A stretch of 64,000 nucleotides of DNA from the NCBI RefSeq assembly GCF_051020975.1, contig NC_135037.1, positions 3,100,001 through 3,164,000 of the forward strand, in the 5' to 3' direction. Position numbers and translations under genes: made by a program. Positions 1 through 11,900 of this stretch are shown here, piece by piece; the first letter of the stretch is position 1; each line of letters begins with the position of its first letter. This DNA comes from Osmia lignaria lignaria. Lineage: Eukaryota; Arthropoda; Insecta; Hymenoptera; Megachilidae. The notes beneath the pieces are model-generated. The model did no database searches and was not told the origin of the DNA. It saw only the letters and a program-made list of their open reading frames with translations.

Positions 1-202
1 AGGTACAAAAAGAAATAAGACCAGATCTAAAATGATTAAATTATGTACTGCATTATGCAGTATTACTAGTACTTAAGCAAATAGATATTTTAAGTACATA
101 ACGTGTACAAGATATACTTATTTTTGATAAAAGTAATTTGAGCATATTTATAAGAAGTCAGTGGTAATTGGTAATACTAGTGAACAAGTTAAATGAATAA
201 GA
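1..202. other. 3' flank of the kappaB-Ras gene
   Basis: AT-rich DNA downstream of the minus-strand stop codon at 203-205. It is probably 3' UTR and intergenic sequence. I see no reading frame or RNA gene in it. Confidence 0.5.
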
Positions 203-935
203 TTAAGACCCCTCTACTTTAACAGTTTTTCTACCCATACTTAGCTGGGGGAAAGTACTCTTATTGGTAGGAGGATTTAATCTAGAAGATAGATGAACAA
301 ATGTCTCGAACAAGCTAGCTCTGTCCATAACATTTACTTCGTAATGTTTTAGTTTCTCTCTTGTACACCAATTTGCAGCCTTACTTGCAGTGTTCTCCAG
401 ACTATGAGATTCTTCTTCAGCTTTAGTTCGGTTTCCAACAACAATCACAGTTATTTCTTTCTTATCTTTATTTTTGTCAATATCTTTCTTCAGTGGAAAT
501 AGTACATCTAAGGATTCTGGCTTTGCAGTGTCATAAACTAAAATGTAACCATCAGCAAAACCAAGATAATGTCGTGGAAGCTGCTGATTATTTGCATTAC
601 TCTGAAGAGATTCTAGTCCTGCTGTGTCGTAAAATCGCACTTTTTCTTTGGTACCGCGATCAGTTTCTATATTAGCAACATAAATATCTTCGATCGTTGG
701 ATGAATTTCCTGTTACATTCCAAAATGTCAATTGTACCAAAACATATATGTATTATACAGATTCAATATGTATTTATGAAATAAATTTGTGTTTATTTTG
801 CAGTACAGTTTATATAAATATAACCTAAATCCTTACTGTCTTGACAGTGATGTTTCCATATATGAGTTGTTCCAATAATGCTGTTTTGCCCACACCTTTC
901 ATTCCACAAACAACTACTTTTGTTGTTTTTCCCAT
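203..935 (-). CDS. NKIRAS: NF-kappa-B inhibitor-interacting Ras-like protein (kappaB-Ras)
   Basis: Two coding exons, 837-935 and 203-709 on the minus strand, give a complete 201-residue protein. The family binds I-kappa-B proteins in the cytoplasm and slows their degradation, and it has also been linked to Ral signalling. Visible motifs: a P-loop GMKGVGKTA near residue 11, switch II DTAGLE near residue 60, and [10 protein letters not shown] where Ras proteins have the guanine-specificity NKxD. The leucine after DTAG replaces the catalytic Gln61 of Ras, and the P-loop has lysine where Ras has Gly12; loss of these residues is a family hallmark. The ATG at 933-935 is chosen because it opens directly into the P-loop strand. 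The phase-0 intron at 710-836 has GTAAGG and a pyrimidine-rich acceptor. It lies head to head with the LRR gene, 306 bp apart. Confidence 0.88.
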
Positions 936-1241
936 ATTTAACTTTTAGCTTCACTCAAACATCAAAAATACAAGTAAATATTAAAAAAAAGAATCATTCA
1001 TCTTCATGCAAGCATCGAGACCGAACTCCGAATTCCACATCGATAAAACAGTCTACGTTTCATCGAAAAATAGTCCGAACAGAAACTGATTTAACCGCCA
1101 CCTCAAGTTATTGGATCCAACTAACGGCATGCTACGATAGCTGTAGATGCCGCATATTAAAGGCGCGTCTGTTTGATCAATTATAAACGTATTGCTCGGC
1201 ATTTTACATTAACGTTTATTCTTTAATAAAATTTTTCAACC
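936..1241. promoter_or_regulatory. Shared divergent promoter region of kappaB-Ras and the LRR gene
   Basis: The start codons of two oppositely oriented genes are 306 bp apart, so this interval must hold both 5' UTRs and both core promoters. An open frame at 878-1186 runs across the start of kappaB-Ras and has no family features, so it is not annotated. The role is inferred from gene arrangement only; I recognise no specific factor site. Confidence 0.5.
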
Positions 1242-2684
1242 ATGGTAAAATTAACTGCTGAATATGTTGAAAAAAAATGTTCTCAAATTCAATTAAACAA
1301 ATCGCTCAGTAAGAAGATAAAAAAGGATGAGCTGTATGGCTTAACACATTTGCGTATGAATGACATGTTTATCAGCAGTATTGTAAGTTATTGTTATTGA
1401 AAATTAATAGCAATAGTTGAAATATTTATGTATAATTTTTGTATTACAGGGTAATTTTACAGCTTTCAGAAATCTTAAAGTAATATATTTGCAAAATAAC
1501 AATATATTGAAGATAGAAAATTTGAATTTTGCATCAAATTTGACACACCTTTATTTGCAACACAATCTAATAAGTAAAATAGAAAATTTAGATTACCTGG
1601 AAAAATTGCAGACTCTTTATTTAGGATATAACAATATAGTGGTGGTTGAAGGTCTTGAACGTTTAAAAAACTTATCCGTTTTGCAAATAGAAAATCAAAG
1701 ACTATCTACTACAGAATCGTTGTGTTTTGATCCACGAAGTATACGTACTTTATCCGTAGGTTTATATGCATTCTTATTATTTTCTGATTATGCATCCTAA
1801 TAAATTTGAAATAATTCCCTTTTTCAGACTTGTTTAAAAGCACTAAATATTTCAAACAATAAAATCACATCCCTAAAAAACATTAAGGAATTGCATGAAT
1901 TAGAAGTTCTAGAAGCTAAAAACAATGTGATTAATGATATCGATGATTTAACAGAATGTATAAGCGCCTTAGGTTCTTTAACAAATTTATCCTTGCAAGG
2001 CAATCCTGTAACTCAGTATCATAGATATAAAGAAAACCTTATTGCCAATAATGATACAATAAGTATGTTTATATTGGATTTCTTAGTAGCATATACACTC
2101 TATTGTAAATGACATTAATTTATAGCAACCTTGGATGGAAAGCTAGTGACAGACATATGTAGATGTTTTATGAAAAGATTTAAAGTAAAGAAACATCTTC
2201 ACCACACCCAAAAATCTTCAACAACTAGACTGGATGAAGACATTACAAGTATTATGTTATAAAGTTTGATTTTTAAAAAATTTCTGTGTAATGTTAATAA
2301 TACAATTTTATTTATTACGGTTATTATTTAGGCTCATTAAATTTACCGCCTGCATTAAAAAAATCAATATCCAGAGCACTGTTTCAGTATCCTCATCCAA
2401 AGTCATTTATTACAATTTCTTCTGCTATTGGTGAAATGCAATCATACACTTTTCCACCATGGAAATCAGGTAAATTGATAAAAAAGTTATTTTATTAATC
2501 TATTATAGAGAAGTATTATTGATATTGATCGATTATAATAATAAATTTAGCGTCAGGCGCAAATGCTAAAAGAAATGGTCATATCACTCCAAGACCATTT
2601 TGGAACAAAACGGCTAAAGTCAAACAACCTCGTGTTATACAACCTTTGATAAATAGTAAAACTATTGAACTGCCATTAATTTGA
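1242..2684 (+). CDS. PPP1R42: Leucine-rich-repeat protein, PPP1R42 (LRRC67)-like
   Basis: Six exons (1242-1382, 1450-1755, 1828-2062, 2126-2248, 2332-2469, 2551-2684) join in frame to a 358-residue protein. Residues from about 35 to 230 are SDS22-type leucine-rich repeats with the LxxLxLxxNxIxxIxxL pattern, for example YLQNNNILKIENL, YLQHNLISKIENL, YLGYNNIVVVEGL and LNISNNKITSLKNI. A cap-like segment with NLSLQGNPV ends the array. The C-terminal 120 residues are basic and not repeat-like. SDS22-like repeats and overall length match protein phosphatase 1 regulatory subunit 42, a protein tied to phosphatase 1 and to centrosomes and testis in vertebrates. The LRR family is certain; the specific orthology is inferred from length and from the segment after the repeats. 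Each exon junction has GT-AG and conserves frame. Confidence 0.75.
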
Positions 2685-5600
2685 AACATCACCGTGATAT
2701 TATACATATATGCATGTAAGAAAACAGCTTTTTTAATTAGATACATTCTTTTTGTTTATTAATACTTTTTTTAGAAAATTATTTATAATTTAATGTATAC
2801 TTCTTTCATATTTAATTTTTGTTTTTTTTAGAATATATGTATTTTATGAAATAACTTCTACGTAAGTCATGTACTATAGCCTGCATGCTGGAAAGTCGTG
2901 TATGTAATAAAAATAAAATCTATGATCAAAAAAAACATTAGCAAATTATTGTAAGAAGCTGGAGGCAAATTAATTACAATAAATGTTTTGTACAACTTTC
3001 TAGCAGTAAGGCGAAATTTATATATTATATAAATGTGCATTAAAATAACATTTTCATAGTTAAAATAAAGTACATTGAAATTCATGCGTGTGAAACAATA
3101 ATTCAATTTAAAAATAACAAAACGTGCATAGTTAAACAGTTATGACGTTCTTACACATAAAATACTATTATATTATAATTATAATGTCATAGAACTATAA
3201 TTTTAAGTATATAATATTATAATCATTATGTTATCACTAAATGAACCACAGAAGTATTAAAGTACAAAATACTATTAGCTACGTTTGTACACTGCTTGAA
3301 GATCCATATCTTATCTTTAAAGCTTAACTTTGTATGTCAACTGAAATAATAAAAATAAATTGTATGCGATGGATAAATTTTTGTACATGTAATGAACTGC
3401 GTATAAACATATAGCAGTATCTTCAAGCAGAGCTAATATAAAATTATGATAATTTTAATTATACGAATAAACAAATAAATAATTTTTAAATGACACAGGC
3501 ATTTATGATACATATTTGTTAGTCACTATAAGCATGGAATGTTAGGTACAATAAAAACAAATATATAAATCATAAAATTACATGGTATAAAAGGTACAAG
3601 TAGAAAATTAATTTTTTTCTTTTATCGTAACTTTACTACTTTTTATAATATCGAAACATAAAAATCAATCTACGAAATCTCTTAAACTACTTATAAATAA
3701 TATTCAGAAACAAATAGATGTAATGAAATGGTTGAGCATATTTAAAATATAACTAACGGCACAAAATAAAATGAAATTAATGAATCGGTATATTTTATAT
3801 TATTCGAACAATTCATTAGCTGCCAGCGTATAACAAAACTTAACATAGAATATTTAATGCAGTTCGCACGTAGACGGTCAATGATTATCCTTTGTTCTAC
3901 AGAAACTTGGATGGTTTTACATAATATAAATCTTATTAGCATTACAATATGGAAGAAATGATGTATTCATAAAAAATAGATATAACCAGTATAATGGTTT
4001 TAACGTAATAATACATCTAAATTTTTTCATTCAATTTATTATACGTTATGCAAAATGTAAAAAAGTAAAAAAGATTAATTTATAATTATTATATAAACAT
4101 ATTATATTTAGTATAATAAAATAAATGCTTTGTGCAAAATGCAAGTGTAATTCATATGAATAGACTTTTAAACAATACATTAAAGAACAAAGGTATAAAC
4201 AAGCCTCCTACAGTGTGATATGCATATTTAATGTTGCTTTATAACTGCCGCATGAACAATATACATACTATTCATACATAAATATACGAAACTGCGATAC
4301 GTAATTCATATTTATAAATTTATATATTTATGTAGATTTATTTGTTCAAAGTATGACTTGCATCATAATAACTTTATATTGTAGATTCAGGTTATCAGCC
4401 TTTTTTGTTTCTTAGTAATATTTTTCATGTTTCATACAAAAATTAAATAAACTATTGAACAAACAAAATCTTATATGAAATTGTAGTCTTAAAACTACAG
4501 AAATTACAGCTAAATTTAGACATGTACGCTGACCAATGCATCGTAGCTCTTGGTGTGAAGTTACATACATATAATTTATCTTATTAATGTTATTAATACA
4601 TTTTTCATTTCTGAAGTATATAGCTTAAGAAAATCTACATAGCTTCCAAATGCATATTTTTAAATTATTAAATAAAAATTGTATACAATAGCAATGTTAA
4701 CAACGTGTATTTCCTTTCAGTATCACATTGCTGAATATTAATACTTTAAGTTACAGGAAACTTTGTAGACTTCTATTCATTTTATCAAATAACCATAAAT
4801 GTTTATGTATACATGTATATATATATTTTATGTATATATTAATATTTTATATTTAAAGGACTTTGTCATACAATAAACATTATGTAATATTTGTTTTGAA
4901 AAAAATATATATCACAAATATTTAAACTATACAAAAAAACATATTGCAGGAAAGCTACGTTTAAATCGCATGAATCATTATAAAAAAATTTGTGTATCTG
5001 TGACTTATGTATTATAAGTCTTCCACTGTTACTTTCCGATGTATTCATCTTGAAGTAATTATTTTTCATAAAATTATGCTATATATATATATATATATAT
5101 ATTGTGTGTGTGTGTGTGTATTGTACTGCTTGCATAATTCAAATATATATATTAATTATACACTTAAATACTCTCGACTGTTTAAAACATTTTTAATATT
5201 TCTTTTAATTATGTTATTAATATTAGGCTCAAAGATGATCTTTCAAAAATAGAAATTTAAGTTATAACAAAAAGTCTGCAAAAAATAAAAATAAAAATTA
5301 AGCTTAATAATGTTGTTTTACTGTGTACCATTTGAACAAGTTTTATATAAATGACATACTATACTTATTACACGAGACACTGCATGAATATCATTGTATT
5401 TACTATCAAACAGTAATGTAAGTTTATAGGGCACTCTGCCTTATTATTATATAACTATGAACAAATTGGTTAGTTTACGTACATACAGCGCTATGTATAC
5501 ATAACATGTATAATATATATTTATTTATGCCTCTGTATATGTAAATAATACATATTTTGAATATGAACACTGCAGTTTACGGTACGAGGTACCGTAACTC

Positions 5601-5920
5601 TTTTTTTTCTTAGAAGAAAACATCACTTATACTTTTCTTGGAGTAACTTGATTTTCAATCAAGTTCAAGCTCATATTATTGGATAACATTTGCTAAGAAA
5701 TAATGTTTCCAATTTTTTTTAACTTGCCCTTTCCTGGCAAAATGCTTAAATAATTGATGACAATAGAAAGATTCAATTCGATTATTTACCATGCAATATT
5801 GAAGAATGCATGTTAATGTATAATACAGAGAATATCAATTTAATTTTCTAGTTTTCAGAATTTTAAGCATTTAGATTTGAGAGTGCCCTTAATTTCTTAC
5901 AAAACTGTTTTTAAATCTGG
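2685..5920. other. AT-rich convergent 3' region, probably UTRs
   Basis: About 3.2 kb of very AT-rich DNA between the stop of the plus-strand LRR gene and the stop of minus-strand coracle. It is probably mostly the long 3' UTR of coracle plus the short UTR of the LRR gene. Short frames here have no recognisable content. It contains a compound microsatellite, listed separately. Confidence 0.5.
5081..5118. repeat. Compound (AT)11(TG)8 microsatellite
   Basis: Eleven AT dinucleotides at 5081-5102 are followed at once by eight TG dinucleotides at 5103-5118. Read directly from the sequence. It lies in the presumed 3' UTR of coracle and is likely length-polymorphic. Confidence 0.95.
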
Positions 5921-8900
5921 TTACTGTGCTGTTTGTTGTTGAATTTCTATTTTCTCTACTGTCATATCAGGATTCATAGCAGTAGCTTCTTGGATTGCCT
6001 CTGCCAACGCCCGATCGTGATCAATTGGATCGCCGTCAGATTGTATTGTTATTTTTTGCTCTACGCGCGTTTCTACAACTCCATCTCTTTCAGTTTTGTA
6101 CTAAAAATACAGTAACAAATAAATGTAACATCACAAACGATGTTCAACACCTACAATAGAAATAAGAATCTTACCGTTATTGTCTCAACTGTACGGGTCT
6201 TACTCGATATTGTTTGAGAACTAACTATTTCTCCAGTCGCACTGTACATGCCGTCTTCACTTTCAACAGCTACTTTCCTGGTTTCAGTTGCTACCAGCGG
6301 AACTGTAGTAGTTGTAGTCACATTATGTTCTGGTTCTCCTTTATAAACATGTGCTTCAGTTTCAACAACACCAGCTTGATCACCCTAAATGAAATTTTCC
6401 CATTAATATTTTGTATGTAGATAATCTATGATATAATGCAACAAACTCTATTAATACCATACAATTACATTTACATTATATTAAAATATAAAGGCATTAT
6501 AAAATGTACAGGACCAAAGCATTATTCATATTTTATAGACTGTACACGTATAATAATTGTTATTTATAACTACTGATTAATACCTTAAAACCAGCGCTTC
6601 TATGATAATGAATAGATTACATTTTTTATAAATGATTTTTCCCACAAATGTTAAGCAATGAATACCATATGAAATGAATTAGCATTAATATTTTTATAAA
6701 AATGATTGATTTACTTTTGAAATGAATAACATTCTGTGATGTAATAATACCTGAAGAATATGTACCTTGGTGAAGGTCCACCTCTCAGAATAATTTTTAA
6801 AATAATATCGTAATAAAAATAGTATAACAATGAAAATTTTTTAATTTTTAAGGACCAATGTGTTTGTACTATTCCTTAGATTTACCTGATAGTACTGATT
6901 GTAGAAAGCCTGCTGATCATCTTCAAGGTCAATTGGAGTACCTGAATCATCACTGCTTGAACTTGATGTACTGAGCCTTCGTGAGAACAGCTACACCATG
7001 CAATGTGTTAACCAAGCCGGCAAAAATTAATTACAAAAATAAAAAAAAATAAAAATAATTAAATGAAAAATAGCACCAGTTAAACTGTGTAAATTAACCA
7101 ATTCCTGAATAAGTTAGGTATTGCTATTTACTAAACAAATTACAACCCCTTTATCTGAATGTACTGTATAATCCTGTTAAATGTATATTGAACGTGTGTA
7201 TAATTCTTATTTTTTTATACAATTGCATATTTAAAAGTATATATATAATATATAATATAAGAATCATAAGCTCCATAATGTTATCTGATTTTCCCACTTA
7301 AAAAATATGCATAAATGTATGTGCAATGACCATATTATCATCATGTAATATGTATAATAGATTTTAATGATTTAATGTTAGGCTGAACCAAAGACACAAC
7401 ATGTGATGATTTACATAAATATTTTACATGCTTCATTCATTAGTGGGGATATTTTTGAATGATGAATACATTATTACCTGTTCACCAGAAAGTACATGAC
7501 TGGTTGTTCGAACTTCTTGAGTTACTACTCTCTGCTCTTGTCTTGTTGCACTGGTTGCTGTTGTATGCGCTACAGTCTTTTCCTCTACCTAACATAAAAA
7601 AATTACAAAAAAAAATAATTCTAGCCCTATAAATCAATATAATAGGCAAAAGAATTGCAAATATTTGTATGTATAATGATTTTTAAATGATGAAAATAAA
7701 ACAGTAAGGCATGTAATCTGAATATCTAAATGATAATACTACAAACCTGGCTAGTCTTTTGATTTTTTTCAAGATCCTCGTGCATTGTAGCGGTACGTGT
7801 GGTGACAGCAGTCGCCGTCATATATGGAGTTCTACCATCATCTGGTGCCTCTGCCTAAATACAACTACAAGGTAACTAATGTCTTATAGTAAAACAATAT
7901 GTGTGTAAAATTACAAAAAGTGTTAGCGCGTTAGATGTTCTAAATTTTTTACTATTTAAGATTCTTAGAAGTTTTGGTATCTTTTTGCCATTCAGCAACC
8001 AATTTTTTTGAGACCTCGGTATATTCCTTTGCCACTTGTATAATTATATTTAGAATTTATATCAATAGTACATATTTACTACATGCAATAAATATTCAAT
8101 GACCAAAAATCACATAGCTAGATCTACGGTGCACTTTACAAAATCATTATGTATATTATAATCAGTACAGTATTATATAAAATTTACAGCATCGTGTAAA
8201 ATAATTTAAAAGAGTGAACAAAAATAAAACTGAGGAATGTGAGGTCCTTTATCTTTATCAAATGTCAGAAATTCATCAACTCGTAATTGTTTTTGTTAAC
8301 ATTACTTTTCTTACCTTATAATTAGTGAAGTAGTTAATTGTACTATATATTATATTATATACTTTATTAAAAATTGTATCACCTTGTTCATTTGTGTAGA
8401 AACTGTTACTTGGCCTGTGCCTCCAGGTGTAAGATCTTCAACTTTTTCTTCAATATTTCGTGTCACACCTTCTTGATCCTTTACTACCGATTGTTTAGTT
8501 GTTGTTTTCACTATTGTTGGAGTAGTGTTTGTAGTAGAAATTCTTTTTGTTTTTGAAACAGTTGGTTTTGTTGCATCTTGCATATCTTTCAAAATTGTAT
8601 CACTGTCTAAAGGATTTCCAGAAGTATCAAAGATAACACCATCTTTTAAATAGGCTCCATCATCTCCAAAGATTTCTTGATTCATTAGTTTGCCAAATTT
8701 GTCATGGATCTTTCCATCCTTAACATAACTTCCATCATTTCCATATGGTGCTTGTCTAACAGGTTTTCCATCTTTGTCACAAAGCAAACCATTGCGGACT
8801 AAGCTAAGTGTGATTACAGTGAAATATTTCTCAAGAGGCTTGCCTGCTGATGTACAAATAATACCATCTTTAATAATGTTCCCCTCTGTATCAAAGTTTC

Positions 8901-11900
8901 CTTGTTTTAGGGGTTTACCAGTCTTGTCTACGACAACTCCCTGCACTATTTTCAAACCTTCAGGTCCAAATGCTTCTTGTGTTAATAATTGTCCATTTGG
9001 ATCATAAATCTTTCCATTTCTAATAAAGCTATTTTCAGGAGGTAGATTACCTTGAGACAATGGTTTTCCATTATTTCCATAAATAAGACCATCTTTAATG
9101 AAGCTTCCATCATTTCTATAAGAAGCCTGATTTAAAGGTTGACCAGCACTATCGTAAAGTTTTCCATCTTTAACAACACTTCCATTTGTATCAAAATTAC
9201 CAGACTTCAGTGGTTTACCATCAGTACCATACACTAAACCATAACGAACGAGTGTAATAGAAATTACCGACTGTTTACGGTTTAATGGGTTGCCATTTGC
9301 TCCATATAATAATCCATTTTTTATATAACTTCCATCGTTTCCAAATGTTCCATGAGCAAGTAATTGCCTGTCTTTTCCATATATATAACCATTAGCAATG
9401 TATCCTCCATCAGTACCAAATGAGCTATGATCCAGAGGCTGCTTGTCTTTCCCATAAATTCTGCCTTCTTGTACGTAACTTCCATTAGGTAATTCAGTGC
9501 CAATGTTCAGTAATTGTCCACCCCATCCATATATAAGACCATCTCTGATATAAGTACCGTCAGGTTTAAATGCTCCTTGTTTTAGAGGACTCTGATTCTT
9601 ATCATAAACTACACCATCTTGAATATAACATCCATCTGGAACAAGCGATGCCAAGTTTGTAGGATTTCCTTGACTATCAACCACTTTTCCATCCTTCACT
9701 GCTAAATTATCTGGCCCTTTGTCATCTTGAGTCAAGGGTTTACCATCTCTTCCAATAATCAAGCCATTTTTGATAATATTACCATCGGGTCCGAAAACAC
9801 CTTCTGAAATCATTTTACCGTCTTTGTTGTGAATCATACCGCCGGCAACGTACGAACCATCAGATCCAAACATACTTCTAGCCATAGGTGTACCATTACA
9901 ATCAAAAATTACTCCATTTGCAATAAAACTGTCTTCTGGAAGTGCTGAACATAAATTCAAAGGTTTACCATCTTTACCATATACAAGGCCATCTTTAACA
10001 TAGCTTCCATCTGGCTTGAAAAATGAAAACTTTAATAACTTTCCATCTTTATTATATAATTTACCATCTTTGATAGATGTACCCTCGGGTATCAATGAAT
10101 CCTGATTAAGAGGCTTTCCACTTTTTGAATGAATGATACCTTTTTTTATGTAACTTCCATTTGAACCAAAAGACTCTTGTTTAACAGGTTTACCATCTTT
10201 TCCGTATATCATTCCATCTTTTATCATTAGGCCATCTGGTCCCAGCATAGCTTCTGATAATGTTACTCCATTTGTGTCATAAACTATACCATCCTTAATT
10301 ATAATGTTATCTGGCTTGAAAAGACTCTGTGTAAGTGGTTTGTTACTTTTGTCATACACCATTCCTTCCTTGATAAAGCTTCCATCAGCCATTAAAGGAA
10401 TCTGACTTAAAGGTCTACCATCCTTACTATATATAATACCATCTTTTATGAAACTTCCATCAAGGTTATAAAATGCATGTTTGATTGTTTTTCCATCTTT
10501 ACCAACAACTTTTCCATCCTTTAAATGAGCACCACAAGGAAGTAAAGATCCTTGATTTAAGAACTTTCCATCTTTCGAGTAAATTATACCATCTTTTATA
10601 ACAGACCCATCTGAACTAAAGGATTCATGTTTTACTGGTTTACCATCCTTGGAGTAAATTTTTCCATCTGCTACATAATGACCATCATGACCTAAGATAC
10701 CACCCGATACTACAGTTCCGTCTCGTCCATAAATTAATCCATCACAGATGTAAGTTTCATCGGGTATTAAAACAAACTGATTCAAGGGTTTTCCATTGTC
10801 ATTACATACTATTCCAGCAACAATGTAATTTCTATTTATACCATATGATCCTTGCGTAAGTGGTTTAGAATCAGAAGTAAATATAAGACCATCTTTTATG
10901 TATGTTCCATTAGTACCTAATTTATGATATTCTATTGGTTTTCCATGTTTCCTCACGACTTTCCCCTCCTTGACTTGGGCATGTTCTAGTCCTAGTAAAT
11001 ACTCGTCGAGTACTTGTCCATTTGAACCATATATAACACCATCTTTAATGAAATTTGTCTCAACACCTAAGACCTCTTGATTCACCGGTTTGCCATCTTT
11101 AGTCGTGACTATACCGTTATTAATGTAGATCCCATGTGGACCAAATTCGGATTTTTTAACCAAATTACCATCCTTTGTATGAATTTTTCCGTTCAATACT
11201 TTGCAATTTTCCGGCCCGATACTGTTTTGATCTAATAATTTACCGTCTTTGGTATAAATAACACCCCCTATAATTTTAGAACCATCTGGAAGTGGCAAAA
11301 TATGGTACTCTGGTTTCGATTCTGCAGGGATCGGTTGAACAACACTCGGTTGACATCCAGCATCTTTTTCAGCAGCGATAAGCATCGTCGATGCATCCTT
11401 ATCCAAATCCGGCCTGGATGCAGTTTTTTGCTGTTCTTTCAAACCAGCAGATTCCACATAATTCAGACCAGGAGTTTTTAATCCCGACGGTGGTTTAGTT
11501 TCAGCTTCTTTGGTTTTCCTTTTTTCCGCTGATTCAGCTACCTTTTTCTCCTCACCTGGGGCGTAATTAAAAGCTAAGCCCGTAGCTTTTCGACTCGCAG
11601 CAGTTGGTGACTGCTGATTTTGTATTTCAGGAGATGCCGGTCTATCCTCGTATGAAAATCCATACGGTGTGAAAGGTTTTTTCGTTGGAGAAGCTTCTGT
11701 TTCTTCGTAATCATAAGGTTTTGTATAACTGGGGAGTTGCGGTGGTTCTGGACTAGCCTTTGTTTGTTCAGTACTTGGTTTTTCAGTCAAAGATTTCATT
11801 TGTTTTTCCGATACAGAAAGATTTGATTCCGTGTCGCTCTTTTCCATTGATTCCTCTAGCTCTTTATTCTTTTTCTGCTTCTTCTGCTTTGAATCCTTCT

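Noticed and set aside
8600..11280. 75-bp periodic DNA that at first sight could be a satellite or CRISPR-like array
   Set aside because: The period is 25 codons, the frame stays open throughout, and substitutions preserve the protein pattern, so it is coding repeat sequence. There are no unique spacers.
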